A DNA stretch of 64,000 nucleotides. Origin: Halopseudomonas xinjiangensis. GTDB taxonomy: Bacteria; Pseudomonadota; Gammaproteobacteria; Pseudomonadales; Pseudomonadaceae. Below the pieces are notes generated by a model, which made no database searches, was not told where the DNA came from, and saw only the letters and a list, made by a program, of their open reading frames with translations. Below are positions 7,104-16,192 of this stretch, piece after piece (position 1 is the first letter of the stretch; each line of letters begins with the position of its first letter). The DNA is taken from contig NZ_LT629736.1 in assembly GCF_900104945.1 (NCBI RefSeq), forward strand, positions 682,001 through 746,000, read 5' to 3'. Both the position numbers and the translations under genes were made by a program.

Positions 7104-9464
7104 TCAAGCCAGTTCAACCTCCGTGATCAGCGCGCCGGCAGGCATACCCACATAGGCACCCTGGGCGAAATCGATGCCCAATTCACGCACCTGCTCCAGT
7201 ACTTCCGGGCTGTGTACGAACTCGGCAACGGTATGAATACCCAGTTCACTGGCGAAGCGGACGATGCCTCGGGTCAGCGTCATGGCGTCGTCGTTGGCAT
7301 CGAGGTGGCGAATCAGGCTACCGTCGATCTTGATGATGTCGACGTTCAGCCGCAGCAGGTGCTCGAAATTCGAATAACCGGTGCCGAAGTCGTCGATGGC
7401 GATACGGCAGCCCAACGCCTTGGCGCGATCAATGAACTCTCGAACCGGCTCGTAGTTTTCGATGCCTTCGGATTCCAGGATTTCGAAAATCACCCGTTGG
7501 GCGAGATCGTTGCCTTGCAGGCGGTCGAAAATGAATTCGGTGAGGTCGGTATCGAGGAGATCTTCGCAGGACAGATTGAGCGAAAACTCGTAACGGCTAT
7601 TGGCGAACCGCCGGAAGCACTGGTCGACCATGGTCCGCGTTATATAGCGGTACAGTCGGATCTTCTTGGCGATCGACAGAAACTGCTCCGGACTTACCGG
7701 CTGCCCCTTGCGGTCGAGCATGCGTGCCAGACATTCGAACTTGCTGATCCGGCCAGTGCGGATATCCATGATCGGCTGGAAGAAGGGCACGATGCGGCCC
7801 TCGTCCAGCGCGGTTTTCAATGCGTTGGCCCAGATCAGATTCTGCTCGTAGGCTTCGCGCACCCGGTTCGCCGGATCGTAGACGAAATAGCTGATCTGGT
7901 TGAGCCGGGCGAGCTTCAGCGCAATACTCGCCGACGGCAGCAGTTCCTCGCCATTTAGCCGTGAGTTGTCCGGCTGTACCGTGCTCGCCGCACCGATGCT
8001 CGCGTGGACGGGAATGTCGTGGTCCTGCCAGGTGATGCGCATCAGGCTGACGAAGTTGACCATCTCTTCCAGGCGCGCCGGCAGCGAGGCGGGGGTGTGA
8101 TGCCCAGGAATGATGACCGCCATCTCGTCCGCCGGCATGCTGTATAGCTCACAGCTGCGCCATGCGGCGCGGGTACGGATGAAGCGCTGCATATGGTCGG
8201 CCAACTGCCGGATGACGTGGTCGCCGCATTCGTGACCGTAGAAATCGTTGATCTGCTTGAACGCGTCGATATTGAGCAGCAGCAACGCGGCCGAATCGGT
8301 CTTGCGCAGCTCCACCAGCAGTTTTTCCCGGTTGGGCAAGCCGGTCAGCGAGTCCGTGTAGAGGGTGCTCAACTGGCGCAGGATGCTGGCGACCAGCAAC
8401 ATGATCAGCGCGGCGAGCACGGCGAAGACGGAGCCGATTATCAGGGCTACGCGCAGGTTGCTTTCGCGCATAGGGGTAAGCACTGCGTCGATTTCCGCCT
8501 GGGGTACGCCGATACCGAACACCAGTCCGGCGACCGTGCGCGCGAAGAACAACTGGTAGCTCGCGCCATCGACTGTCAGATTCATCGTCTGCATTGGCGA
8601 GCCGAGCTGCCGGCTGGAAACGATCTCTTCCGGCGCCTGAGGCGTGGCGCGTTGGTGCAGCTCGGAGCCAGAGATAGCCTGCATCAAGCGCTGGGCGTGC
8701 TGGACATCGTCTGATTCGGAGAGGCTGGAAAGGTTGCGGCTTTCGTTGTCGAGGAGGAATGAGAAACTGCCTGGTGTCACCTCGACACGGCTGACCAGGC
8801 GGATGATGTCTTCCGCGCGCCAGTCGGTGGAAGCGACACCGATGGTCTGTCCGTCGCGAGTGCGGATCGGCGTACTGAGACTGATAACGACCGTATCTAT
8901 CCCGGCCTTGTAGTAGGCCGGGGTCCAGTGATAGCGGCGCTGCGGGTCAGCTTCCGTTTCGGCAGGCAGTAGCCGCAGGTAATCTTCACGCTCGAGATAG
9001 CTCCCGGTCATGTCGCGTTCGAGCAGCATCTCCTCGCCAGTGCGGTAGGCATACACCGCGTACGGGCCGGCTACGAGTGTATCCGGTTCGAACCATAAGC
9101 CGCCGCCGAAGGTATCCGGAAAATCCTCCAGGGTTTCGGTCAGCGAGGAGTCAAGCTGGTCGGCATTGTTCCGCCCAGCCTGGCGTGATTGCCAGTAAAG
9201 CAGCTGGGCGAGTCTGGCTAAATCCTTGGTGTTTTGCTCCATCAAATGATGGTGGGCATCGATTCGATCGAGGTTGCCGTAAAAACTGTCGGCAATCTGC
9301 CGCTGGCGCAGATCGGAGATGGTCTCTTCTGCGAAATCCAGGTTGAGCGAGGACAACAGCCACATGCCGAGCACGAACAATGCCACCAGCAGGCCCAGCA
9401 CCAACATGATGGACCGCTTGACCGGGCTCGAGCCGAGCCATTTTCGTTGTCCCGGGATGGTCAT
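7104..9464 (-). CDS. Membrane dCache-GGDEF-EAL protein, copy B (probable c-di-GMP phosphodiesterase)
   Basis: The 786-residue protein has the same order as copy A: TM about 17-39, periplasmic dCache about 42-330, TM about 338-361, GGDEF about 371-527 and EAL about 553-785. Its GGDEF signature is PADEM (444-448), again degenerate. EAL residues are kept (ECL 577-579, NLSCED, DDFGTGYSN, KIDG). The QGY motif seen in copy A is QGA here. The start overlaps the lipoprotein B stop by four bases (ATGA), so the pair is translationally coupled. Sequence identity to copy A is visibly highest in the EAL domain and lower in the sensor, consistent with duplication and divergence of the sensed signal (inference). 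Confidence 0.9.
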   Translation of the reverse strand: MTIPGQRKWLGSSPVKRSIMLVLGLLVALFVLGMWLLSSLNLDFAEETISDLRQRQIADSFYGNLDRIDAHHHLMEQNTKDLARLAQLLYWQSRQAGRNNADQLDSSLTETLEDFPDTFGGGLWFEPDTLVAGPYAVYAYRTGEEMLLERDMTGSYLEREDYLRLLPAETEADPQRRYHWTPAYYKAGIDTVVISLSTPIRTRDGQTIGVASTDWRAEDIIRLVSRVEVTPGSFSFLLDNESRNLSSLSESDDVQHAQRLMQAISGSELHQRATPQAPEEIVSSRQLGSPMQTMNLTVDGASYQLFFARTVAGLVFGIGVPQAEIDAVLTPMRESNLRVALIIGSVFAVLAALIMLLVASILRQLSTLYTDSLTGLPNREKLLVELRKTDSAALLLLNIDAFKQINDFYGHECGDHVIRQLADHMQRFIRTRAAWRSCELYSMPADEMAVIIPGHHTPASLPARLEEMVNFVSLMRITWQDHDIPVHASIGAASTVQPDNSRLNGEELLPSASIALKLARLNQISYFVYDPANRVREAYEQNLIWANALKTALDEGRIVPFFQPIMDIRTGRISKFECLARMLDRKGQPVSPEQFLSIAKKIRLYRYITRTMVDQCFRRFANSRYEFSLNLSCEDLLDTDLTEFIFDRLQGNDLAQRVIFEILESEGIENYEPVREFIDRAKALGCRIAIDDFGTGYSNFEHLLRLNVDIIKIDGSLIRHLDANDDAMTLTRGIVRFASELGIHTVAEFVHSPEVLEQVRELGIDFAQGAYVGMPAGALITEVELA

Positions 9465-10819
9465 GGACGCCGTCCTGCCAGCCCGGACTGCACCCGTGCC
9501 TGGGCATCGCCGAGTTGCTCCTCGGTCAGCTCCGGAGCGATGCGCTCGAGATGCTCGCGCGCGCGCTCATTGCCGTTGAGCATGGCTCGGCTAAGCCATA
9601 CGTACGCTTCCCGATAGTCGACCGGCCCGCCGCGTCCCTCATAGTAATTCATGCCCAGCGCCAACTGCGCTTCTGCCGACTCCTGCTCGGCGGCACGGGT
9701 CAGCCAGCGCCGCGCTTCACTGGCGTTGGCGTGCTCCGAGGACGCGTACAGGCGGGCGAGAAGCAGCTGCGCCTCCACATCATTGCGCTCGGCTGCGAGT
9801 GTAAGGTAGCGAATGGCTTCAGCTGCGTTGACCGGGGCGCCGTCGCCTTCGAGGTAGGCCTGGCCAACCAGGTAGTTGGCTTCAGTCAGGCCGGAATCGG
9901 CGGCACGCTTGAGCAAAGCCAGCGCCTCGGCATCCTCTCCATCTTTTTGCAGGAGCCTGGCCATGAGCATTTGGCCGGCGGGATACTGCTGTTCCGCAGA
10001 AGCCTGGGCCCAGTGGCGGGCGGCCTTGTCTTCCTTGCTGATCAAGGCGATATCGGCAAGGTGATGCTGTGCTTTGGCGTCGCCGGCGCGCGCGGCCTGA
10101 AGACAGTCCCCATGGGCCTGCTGGAAGTTCTTGATGGCGTAAAGCAGATAGCAGCTGCTTGCCGCCTCTGACGGTGGCGAGCTTTGGCTTGTCGTGCGCA
10201 CTACACTTGTTTCGGAGCGTGAGGCTAGGGTCGGTTCGGCGCGTTTCGCCGGTGTCGGCTCGACGCGAGTAGCCGTCCGGGCTGGTGGTGCCGGGTTCGC
10301 CGCCCTGGGGGCAGCCACGCTCTTCGGCTCGCTTTGCGGCTCGGGTTTCGCCTCGGCGACGCTCGTCTCCGAATTGACGCGCCGTTCGAAGCTGGCGATC
10401 TGGGTTGGGCACGAGAAGCTGTAACCGCGTCGGAAGCGCTCCAGGTTCGCCGGGGTGGCGTCACGTCGGGCGTAACGGTCGCCCACCGCATCGCAGCGTC
10501 TGTTACGCTCGGCGCGAACGCGGGCGCGCTCCCGAACGTAACGCGGATCGTTGGCATAGGTGTTGAGGTACTGCGTCAGCGGATCGATGCGAGATTGACG
10601 GAGCAGATTGTTGACTTCGTTGCGCCGCGCCGTGGGCGAGTCAGCTTTCAGATCGTTTGCGACTTCAGCCAACCGGCTGCGTTGCGCTGCAAGCATGGCT
10701 TCGGCGCGGTTGACGAACTCGGCGGAATTTTTGGCAACGGTTTGCCGGTCAGGCAGCGTGGTGCAGCCACCGAGCCCAATTGTTATCCCTATTGCCAGCA
10801 TGTAAACGGTTACGCGCAT
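9461..10819 (-). CDS. Sel1-repeat lipoprotein, copy B
   Basis: The 452-residue protein begins with a lipoprotein signal ending LGGC (Cys19). The conserved N-terminal segment includes NRRC (Cys109) and FSCP (Cys137). The linker is longer than in copy A, rich in Ala, Pro, Glu and Arg (about 150-220). Sel1-like repeats follow from about residue 220 (SSCYLLYAIKN, Cys223; GDCL, Cys239). Cysteine spacings of 28 and 16 residues are identical to copy A. The gene is translationally coupled to the dCache-GGDEF-EAL gene downstream and runs divergently from flhA, with about 250 bp between the two start codons. Confidence 0.85.
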   Translation of the reverse strand: MRVTVYMLAIGITIGLGGCTTLPDRQTVAKNSAEFVNRAEAMLAAQRSRLAEVANDLKADSPTARRNEVNNLLRQSRIDPLTQYLNTYANDPRYVRERARVRAERNRRCDAVGDRYARRDATPANLERFRRGYSFSCPTQIASFERRVNSETSVAEAKPEPQSEPKSVAAPRAANPAPPARTATRVEPTPAKRAEPTLASRSETSVVRTTSQSSPPSEAASSCYLLYAIKNFQQAHGDCLQAARAGDAKAQHHLADIALISKEDKAARHWAQASAEQQYPAGQMLMARLLQKDGEDAEALALLKRAADSGLTEANYLVGQAYLEGDGAPVNAAEAIRYLTLAAERNDVEAQLLLARLYASSEHANASEARRWLTRAAEQESAEAQLALGMNYYEGRGGPVDYREAYVWLSRAMLNGNERAREHLERIAPELTEEQLGDAQARVQSGLAGRRP

Positions 10820-10993
10820 CCAGAATCCCTGTTTCGGCCTTGATCTCGTTGGTACTCCTCAACCATGTCGTACGCAGCTCTCGGCACCTGCGCTTGAACC
10901 TTGTACGTGATTTATCGGTAGACCCCACGAACGTAGCATCCATGTGACATCGTAAAGCCGAGTTGGTGCCTTCGACGGCTTGGCTGGCAAAGC

Positions 10994-11010
10994 TGGAACA
11001 CTTCTTGCGT
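10994..11010 (+). promoter_or_regulatory. RpoN (sigma-54) promoter of the flhA operon
   Basis: TGGAACACTTCTTGCGT fits the -24/-12 layout: GG at 10995-10996 and GC at 11007-11008 with exactly ten bases between. It lies about 55-70 bp upstream of the flhA start. In Pseudomonas the flhA-flhF-fleN cluster is a FleQ/RpoN-dependent class, which agrees with this site. Confidence 0.72.
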
Positions 11011-11065
11011 AGGCCAGGCACTGACACCCTTTCTCGTCAACTTTTTGATGGAGCGCTTCAACGGC

Positions 11066-13192
11066 ATGGCTGCAAACCATATGGAAACGATGCGCAACAT
11101 GCGCACCAACATCGCCGGGTTGCGCAACGGCAGTTTGGGGGTGCCAATTCTCTTGCTGGTAATGCTGGCAATGATGATGTTGCCGGTGCCGCCGTTCCTG
11201 CTGGACGTGTTCTTTACGTTCAACATCGCCCTGTCGCTGGTGGTCCTGCTGGTGTGCGCCTACGCCTTGCGACCGCTGGACTTCGCCGTGTTCCCGACCA
11301 TCCTCCTGGTGTCCACGCTACTGCGCCTGGCGCTGAACGTGGCATCGACCCGCGTCGTTCTGTTGTACGGGCATGAAGGCGGTGACGCCGCTGGTAAGGT
11401 CATCCAGGCCTTCGGCGAAGTGGTCATCGGCGGCAACTACGTCGTCGGTCTGGTGGTGTTCGCGATCCTGATGATCATCAACTTCGTCGTGGTGACCAAG
11501 GGTGCCGGGCGCATCTCCGAAGTCAGCGCGCGATTCACGCTGGACGCGATGCCCGGCAAGCAGATGGCGATCGATGCCGACCTCAACGCCGGTGTGATCA
11601 ATCAGGAGCAGGCCAAGCTGCGCCGCATGGAAGTGGCCCAGGAGGCGGACTTCTACGGCTCCATGGACGGTGCCAGCAAGTTCGTTCGCGGCGACGCGGT
11701 CGCCGGCCTTATGATCCTGTTCATCAACGTCATCGGCGGCCTGGCCATCGGTATGGCCCAGCACGGCCTGAGCTTCGCCGATGCCGGTCGCATCTACGTA
11801 TTGCTGACCATCGGCGACGGCCTGGTGGCACAGATTCCTTCGCTGCTGCTGTCGACTGCAGCGGCGATCATGGTCACCCGCGTCTCGACGTCCGAAGACA
11901 TGGGTGCCCAGGTACAGCGGCAGATGTTCGCCTCGCCCAAGGCGCTAGCCCTGGCAGCGGCCATTATGGTGATCATGGGCCTGATTCCTGGCATGCCGCA
12001 TTTCTCGTTCCTCAGTCTGGGTGCTCTGGCCGGCGCCGGCGCCTGGTTCATTTCCAAGCAGCAGAAAGAGAAAGCCGAGGCCGCGGCAGAAGTCGAACGT
12101 CAGGAAGCCCAGCTTCCGGCGGTACAGCGTCCGGAAACACGGGAGCTTGGCTGGGATGATGTGACCCCGGTGGATATGGTCGGTCTGGAAGTCGGCTACC
12201 GCTTGATTCCGCTGGTCGATCGCAATCAGGGTGGTCAGTTGCTGGCCCGTATCAAGGGCGTACGCAAGAAACTGTCTCAGGACATGGGCTTTCTCATGCC
12301 CTCGGTGCATATCCGCGACAACCTGGATCTGGCACCCAACGTGTACCGCGTGACCCTGATGGGTGTCGGCGTGGCTGAAGCCGAGGTCTACCCGGACCGG
12401 GAGCTGGCGATCAACCCGGGTCAGGTTTTTGGCGAGATCAAGGGGCTGGCCGGCAAGGACCCGGCGTTTGGTCTGGACGCGGTGTGGATCGAGCCGATGC
12501 AGAAGGATCAGGCGCAGTCCCTCGGATACACCGTGGTCGACGCCAGCACGGTGGTTGCCACGCATCTCAATCAGATACTCAACAAGCACGCCCACGAACT
12601 CATCGGTCATGAAGAGGTCCAGCAACTCATGCAGGTGCTTGCCAAGGCGTCGCCGAAGCTGGCCGAAGAGCTGGTTCCAGGCATGATCTCGCTGTCGGGT
12701 TTGCTCAAGGTCTTGCAGGGTTTGCTGCAGGAACAGGTTCCCGTTCGCGACATTCGGACCATTGCCGAGGCCATCGCCAACCAGGCTGGCAAGAGTCAAG
12801 ATCCTGGCGCCTTGATTGGGGCAGTACGCGTTTCGCTTTCCCGCTCCATCGTGCAAAGCATTGTCGGGCTTGACGCCGAGCTGCCTGTGATCACTCTCGA
12901 GCCAAGGTTGGAACAGATATTGCTACAGACTATGCAGAAGGCAGGACAGGGTGCGGATGAAGGCATCATGCTCGAACCGGGAATGGCTGAGAAACTGCAG
13001 CGTTCCCTGGCCGATGCGGTGCAGCGGCAGGAAGTCCAGGGCAAGCCAGCGATTCTGCTGGTAGCCGGACCGATCCGCGGAATGATGGCGAAGTTCGTGC
13101 GTTATGCGACTCCCGGAGCCCACGTACTGTCCTACCAGGAAATACCGGATAGCAAGCAGGTCACCATCGTCGCGACGGTTGGCCAGCAGTAA
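11066..13192 (+). CDS. flhA: Flagellar biosynthesis protein FlhA (export gate)
   Basis: FlhA forms the nonameric gate of the flagellar type III export apparatus in the inner membrane. The N-terminal half carries multiple TM helices (from LGVPILLLVMLAMMMLP) and the conserved cytoplasmic FHIPEP loop (TKGAGRISEVSARFTLDAMPGKQ). The C-terminal half is the soluble cargo-docking domain. Start choice is uncertain: TTG 11045, ATG 11048, ATG 11066 and ATG 11081 are in frame. ATG 11066 gives 708 residues, near the family length, with a GGAG about 12 bases upstream. It opens the flagellar/chemotaxis cluster behind an RpoN-type promoter; flhB is not adjacent. Confidence 0.95.
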   Translation: MAANHMETMRNMRTNIAGLRNGSLGVPILLLVMLAMMMLPVPPFLLDVFFTFNIALSLVVLLVCAYALRPLDFAVFPTILLVSTLLRLALNVASTRVVLLYGHEGGDAAGKVIQAFGEVVIGGNYVVGLVVFAILMIINFVVVTKGAGRISEVSARFTLDAMPGKQMAIDADLNAGVINQEQAKLRRMEVAQEADFYGSMDGASKFVRGDAVAGLMILFINVIGGLAIGMAQHGLSFADAGRIYVLLTIGDGLVAQIPSLLLSTAAAIMVTRVSTSEDMGAQVQRQMFASPKALALAAAIMVIMGLIPGMPHFSFLSLGALAGAGAWFISKQQKEKAEAAAEVERQEAQLPAVQRPETRELGWDDVTPVDMVGLEVGYRLIPLVDRNQGGQLLARIKGVRKKLSQDMGFLMPSVHIRDNLDLAPNVYRVTLMGVGVAEAEVYPDRELAINPGQVFGEIKGLAGKDPAFGLDAVWIEPMQKDQAQSLGYTVVDASTVVATHLNQILNKHAHELIGHEEVQQLMQVLAKASPKLAEELVPGMISLSGLLKVLQGLLQEQVPVRDIRTIAEAIANQAGKSQDPGALIGAVRVSLSRSIVQSIVGLDAELPVITLEPRLEQILLQTMQKAGQGADEGIMLEPGMAEKLQRSLADAVQRQEVQGKPAILLVAGPIRGMMAKFVRYATPGAHVLSYQEIPDSKQVTIVATVGQQ

Positions 13193-13251
13193 AGCTCAGC
13201 AACAGACGCTCGGCGCAGCCCGCCAGGCAAACAGGACAATCGAGGTCAGCC

Positions 13252-14601
13252 ATGAAAGTAAAACGTTTCTTTGCCGCCGACATGCGCCAGGCGATGAAGC
13301 TGGTTCGGGAAGAACTCGGTCCGGATGCCTCGATCATTGCCAACCGCCGGGTCGTCGGAGGCGTCGAGCTGACTGCAGCACTGGATTATGAAGCTCCGCG
13401 TCTGACTCCGCCGACGCCTGGTCTCGGCCAGGAATTGAAGAAGACTCAGGAGAAGATCCTCAGTGCCCGCGCCGAGCTGGAATCGGGCGAGCGCAACACC
13501 GGCGGCCCGCAGGTGAACCGTCAACTGTTTGGCGAGACCATGCGTCAGGCCGTGGAAAGCGGCTCGCCGGTTGCCCAGGCATTGCTGGCTCGCATGCAGA
13601 GCGAGCAGGCCAGCCAGCCGGCCGCCGCACCTGCGGCTCAGGTTGCCGCGCCGGCAGCGGAAGAGGGCGCAGGTCTCAGCGCCATGCGTGCCGAGCTCGC
13701 CGGTCTGCGCGAGATGCTCGAGACGCAGCTCGGCAGCCTGGCCTGGGGTCAGGTCAACCAGCATCAGCCTCGTCAGGCCAGCCTCTGGCGCCGATTGACT
13801 CAACTGGGTCTGCCGGCCGAGCTGTGCAAGGAATTGCTGAGCAGGGTGGCCGACATCACCGACACCCGTCAGGCCTGGCGGTTGCTGCTGGCGCATCTGG
13901 CGCAGAGCATCCCGGTCATCCGTGAAGAACTCATCGAACAGGGTGGAGTGATCGCCCTGGTCGGCCCTACCGGCGCCGGCAAGACCACCACGCTCGGCAA
14001 GCTGGCGGCACGTTATGTACTCAAGCACGGCAGCCAGCACGTGGCACTGGTAACGATGGACACCTATCGTATAGGTGCGCATGAGCAACTGCGCACGCTG
14101 GGCCGCATTCTCAATGTGCCGGTGCGTGTGGTTGACGAGCAGAACAGTCTGAGTGATGTGCTCGACGAGTTCACCGGCAAGCGACTGGTTCTGGTGGATA
14201 CCGCTGGTCTTCAGGCTCAGGATCCACAACTGCGTGGACAACTCGGCGAGCTGGCTGCGCAGGGCAAGCGGGTCAAAACCATGCTCGTTCTGGCTGCCAC
14301 CAGTCAGTACCGGGTACTCAAGGCGGCTTTTCACAATTACCGCGCCTGTGGCTTGTCCGGCTGTATCCTGACCAAGGTCGACGAAGCCGCCACTTTGGGC
14401 GAATCCCTAGGGCTGGCTATGGAACAGGGTTTGCCGGTAGCCTATCTGGCAGATGGCCAGCGTATTCCAGACGACATCAGCAAGGCTGTGGGTCACCAGT
14501 TGGTTAGCCGGGCAGTCAGCCTGGCAGGCAACGAAGCCCCGGCAGATCAGGCCATGGCCGACGTGTTTGCGGGTATATTGCATACCCAGCGGGCAAGCTA
14601 A
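13252..14601 (+). CDS. flhF: Flagellar SRP-family GTPase FlhF
   Basis: FlhF marks the cell pole for flagellar assembly. The 449-residue protein has a basic N-terminal B domain (MKVKRFFAADMRQAMKLVRE), a variable Ala/Gln-rich linker (about 110-140), and an SRP-like NG GTPase region with P-loop GPTGAGKTTT (238-247), DTYRIGAHEQL and DTAGL. It is followed by its antagonist fleN 29 bp downstream, the usual polar-flagellum arrangement. Confidence 0.96.
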   Translation: MKVKRFFAADMRQAMKLVREELGPDASIIANRRVVGGVELTAALDYEAPRLTPPTPGLGQELKKTQEKILSARAELESGERNTGGPQVNRQLFGETMRQAVESGSPVAQALLARMQSEQASQPAAAPAAQVAAPAAEEGAGLSAMRAELAGLREMLETQLGSLAWGQVNQHQPRQASLWRRLTQLGLPAELCKELLSRVADITDTRQAWRLLLAHLAQSIPVIREELIEQGGVIALVGPTGAGKTTTLGKLAARYVLKHGSQHVALVTMDTYRIGAHEQLRTLGRILNVPVRVVDEQNSLSDVLDEFTGKRLVLVDTAGLQAQDPQLRGQLGELAAQGKRVKTMLVLAATSQYRVLKAAFHNYRACGLSGCILTKVDEAATLGESLGLAMEQGLPVAYLADGQRIPDDISKAVGHQLVSRAVSLAGNEAPADQAMADVFAGILHTQRAS

Positions 14602-14630
14602 TGAATTTCAAGACAAGGTAATCGACACAG

Positions 14631-15458
14631 ATGGCCATCAAACATCCGGTTCAGGTTATCGCGGTCACCGGCGGTAAGGGCGGGATCGGCAAAACCAACG
14701 TTTCGGTCAACCTCAGCCTGGCACTGGCTGACCTGGGCCGTCGCGTTGTACTGCTTGATGCCGACCTTGGCCTGGCCAACGTCGACGTCCTGCTCGGTAT
14801 CAAACCCAAGGCAACGCTCGCCGACGTGCTGGAAGGCACCTGCGATCTGCGCGACGTGCTGATCACCGGCCCGGGCGGAATCCGCATCGTTCCGGCCGCC
14901 TCGGGCGCCGCGAAAATGGTCAACCTCAACCCGCAGCAGCATGCGGGATTGATCCAGGCATTCAGCGACATCGGCGACAATCTTGACGTGCTCATCGTCG
15001 ACACCGCCGCGGGGATCGGTGATTCGGTCGTCAGCTTCGTGCGCGCGGCTCAGGAAGTACTGGTCGTTGTCTGCGACGAGCCGACCTCGATCACCGATGC
15101 TTACGCGCTGATCAAATTGCTCAACCGCGATTACGGCATGACTCGTTTCCGCGTGCTCGCCAACATGGTGAATACGCCGCAGGAAGGCCGTACGGTGTTT
15201 GCTAAACTGACCAAAGTGACAGACCGCTTCCTGGATGTCGCGCTGCAGTACGTCGGCGCGGTGCCCTTCGACGAAGCGGTGCGCAAGGCAGTCCAGAAGC
15301 AGCGTGCGGTGTATGACGCATTCCCGCGCAGCAAGGCTTCCATCGCCATCCGTGGCATTGCGCAAAAAGTGGATTCCTGGCCCCTGCCTGCCAACCCACG
15401 TGGGCACCTGGAGTTCTTTGTCGAACGTCTGGTGCAGCAGACAGGGTCGGGGCTATGA
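14631..15458 (+). CDS. fleN: MinD-like ATPase FleN/FlhG (flagellar number regulator)
   Basis: This 275-residue ParA/MinD-family ATPase has the deviant Walker A GGKGGIGKT (14-22), DADLGLANVD and DTAAGIG motifs. In Pseudomonas FleN restrains the activator FleQ and keeps the flagellar number at one; the amphipathic C-terminus is expected to touch the membrane. The stop codon overlaps the fliA start by four bases (ATGA), so translation of the two is coupled. Confidence 0.95.
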   Translation: MAIKHPVQVIAVTGGKGGIGKTNVSVNLSLALADLGRRVVLLDADLGLANVDVLLGIKPKATLADVLEGTCDLRDVLITGPGGIRIVPAASGAAKMVNLNPQQHAGLIQAFSDIGDNLDVLIVDTAAGIGDSVVSFVRAAQEVLVVVCDEPTSITDAYALIKLLNRDYGMTRFRVLANMVNTPQEGRTVFAKLTKVTDRFLDVALQYVGAVPFDEAVRKAVQKQRAVYDAFPRSKASIAIRGIAQKVDSWPLPANPRGHLEFFVERLVQQTGSGL

Positions 15459-16192
15459 ACGCATCGGCCAGTGGAGTACGCATGTATACCCGCGCCCAAA
15501 GTTCTGCCGAATATCAGGATCGTCTTGTCGAGCAATTCGCTCCCCTGGTCAAACGTATCGCCTATCACCTGCTGGGCAGGTTGCCGTCGAGCGTTCAGGT
15601 CGAGGATCTGATGCAGGCCGGCATGATCGGTCTGCTCGAAGCGTCAAAAAAATTCGATCACGGTAAAGGTGCAAGCTTCGAGACCTACGCTGGCATCCGC
15701 ATCCGCGGAGCCATGCTCGACGAGGTGCGCAAGGGTGACTGGGCTCCGCGCTCAGTCCACCGCAACACACGTATGGTCAGCGACGCAGTACGTGCCGTTG
15801 AAGGTCGTTTGGGCCGTGACGCTAAAGATCACGAGATCGCTGCCGAACTCAATATGAGTCTCGACGATTATTACTCGATTCTCAACGATACCAGCGGCAG
15901 CAAACTGTTCAGTTTCGAGGATCTGCTCGAATCGGGCGGGGAGGCCGACGCGCACGCCGATCACGAGCCCTACGGCGGGCTTCAGGACGAGCGATTCCGG
16001 TCGGCGCTGGTCCAGGCTATCGATGGCCTGCCCGAGCGGGAGCGGTTGCTGTTATCGCTGTATTACGACGAAGAACTGAATCTCAAGGAAATCGGTGCCG
16101 TCCTCGGCGTCAGCGAGTCCCGTGTGAGCCAGTTGCACAGTCAGTGCGCGGCACGCCTGCGGGCGCGTCTGGCAGACTGGCGCAACGATTGA
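15455..16192 (+). CDS. fliA: Flagellar sigma-28 factor FliA
   Basis: The 245-residue sigma factor has regions 2 (LVKRIAYHLLGRLPSSV through GLLEASKKFD and FETYAGIRIRGAMLDEVRK), 3 and 4 (LKEIGAVLGVSESRVSQLHS), matching FliA. It directs RNA polymerase to late flagellar and chemotaxis genes and is held by anti-sigma FlgM, not in this window. The start overlaps fleN; an internal ATG 27 bp downstream (MYTRAQ) is an alternative start. Confidence 0.96.
   Translation: MNASASGVRMYTRAQSSAEYQDRLVEQFAPLVKRIAYHLLGRLPSSVQVEDLMQAGMIGLLEASKKFDHGKGASFETYAGIRIRGAMLDEVRKGDWAPRSVHRNTRMVSDAVRAVEGRLGRDAKDHEIAAELNMSLDDYYSILNDTSGSKLFSFEDLLESGGEADAHADHEPYGGLQDERFRSALVQAIDGLPERERLLLSLYYDEELNLKEIGAVLGVSESRVSQLHSQCAARLRARLADWRND

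Noticed and set aside
10902-10930. CCGATAA on the minus strand as a sigma-28 -10 box for lipoprotein B
   Set aside because: No matching TAAA/TCAAG -35 element at the required 15-bp distance.
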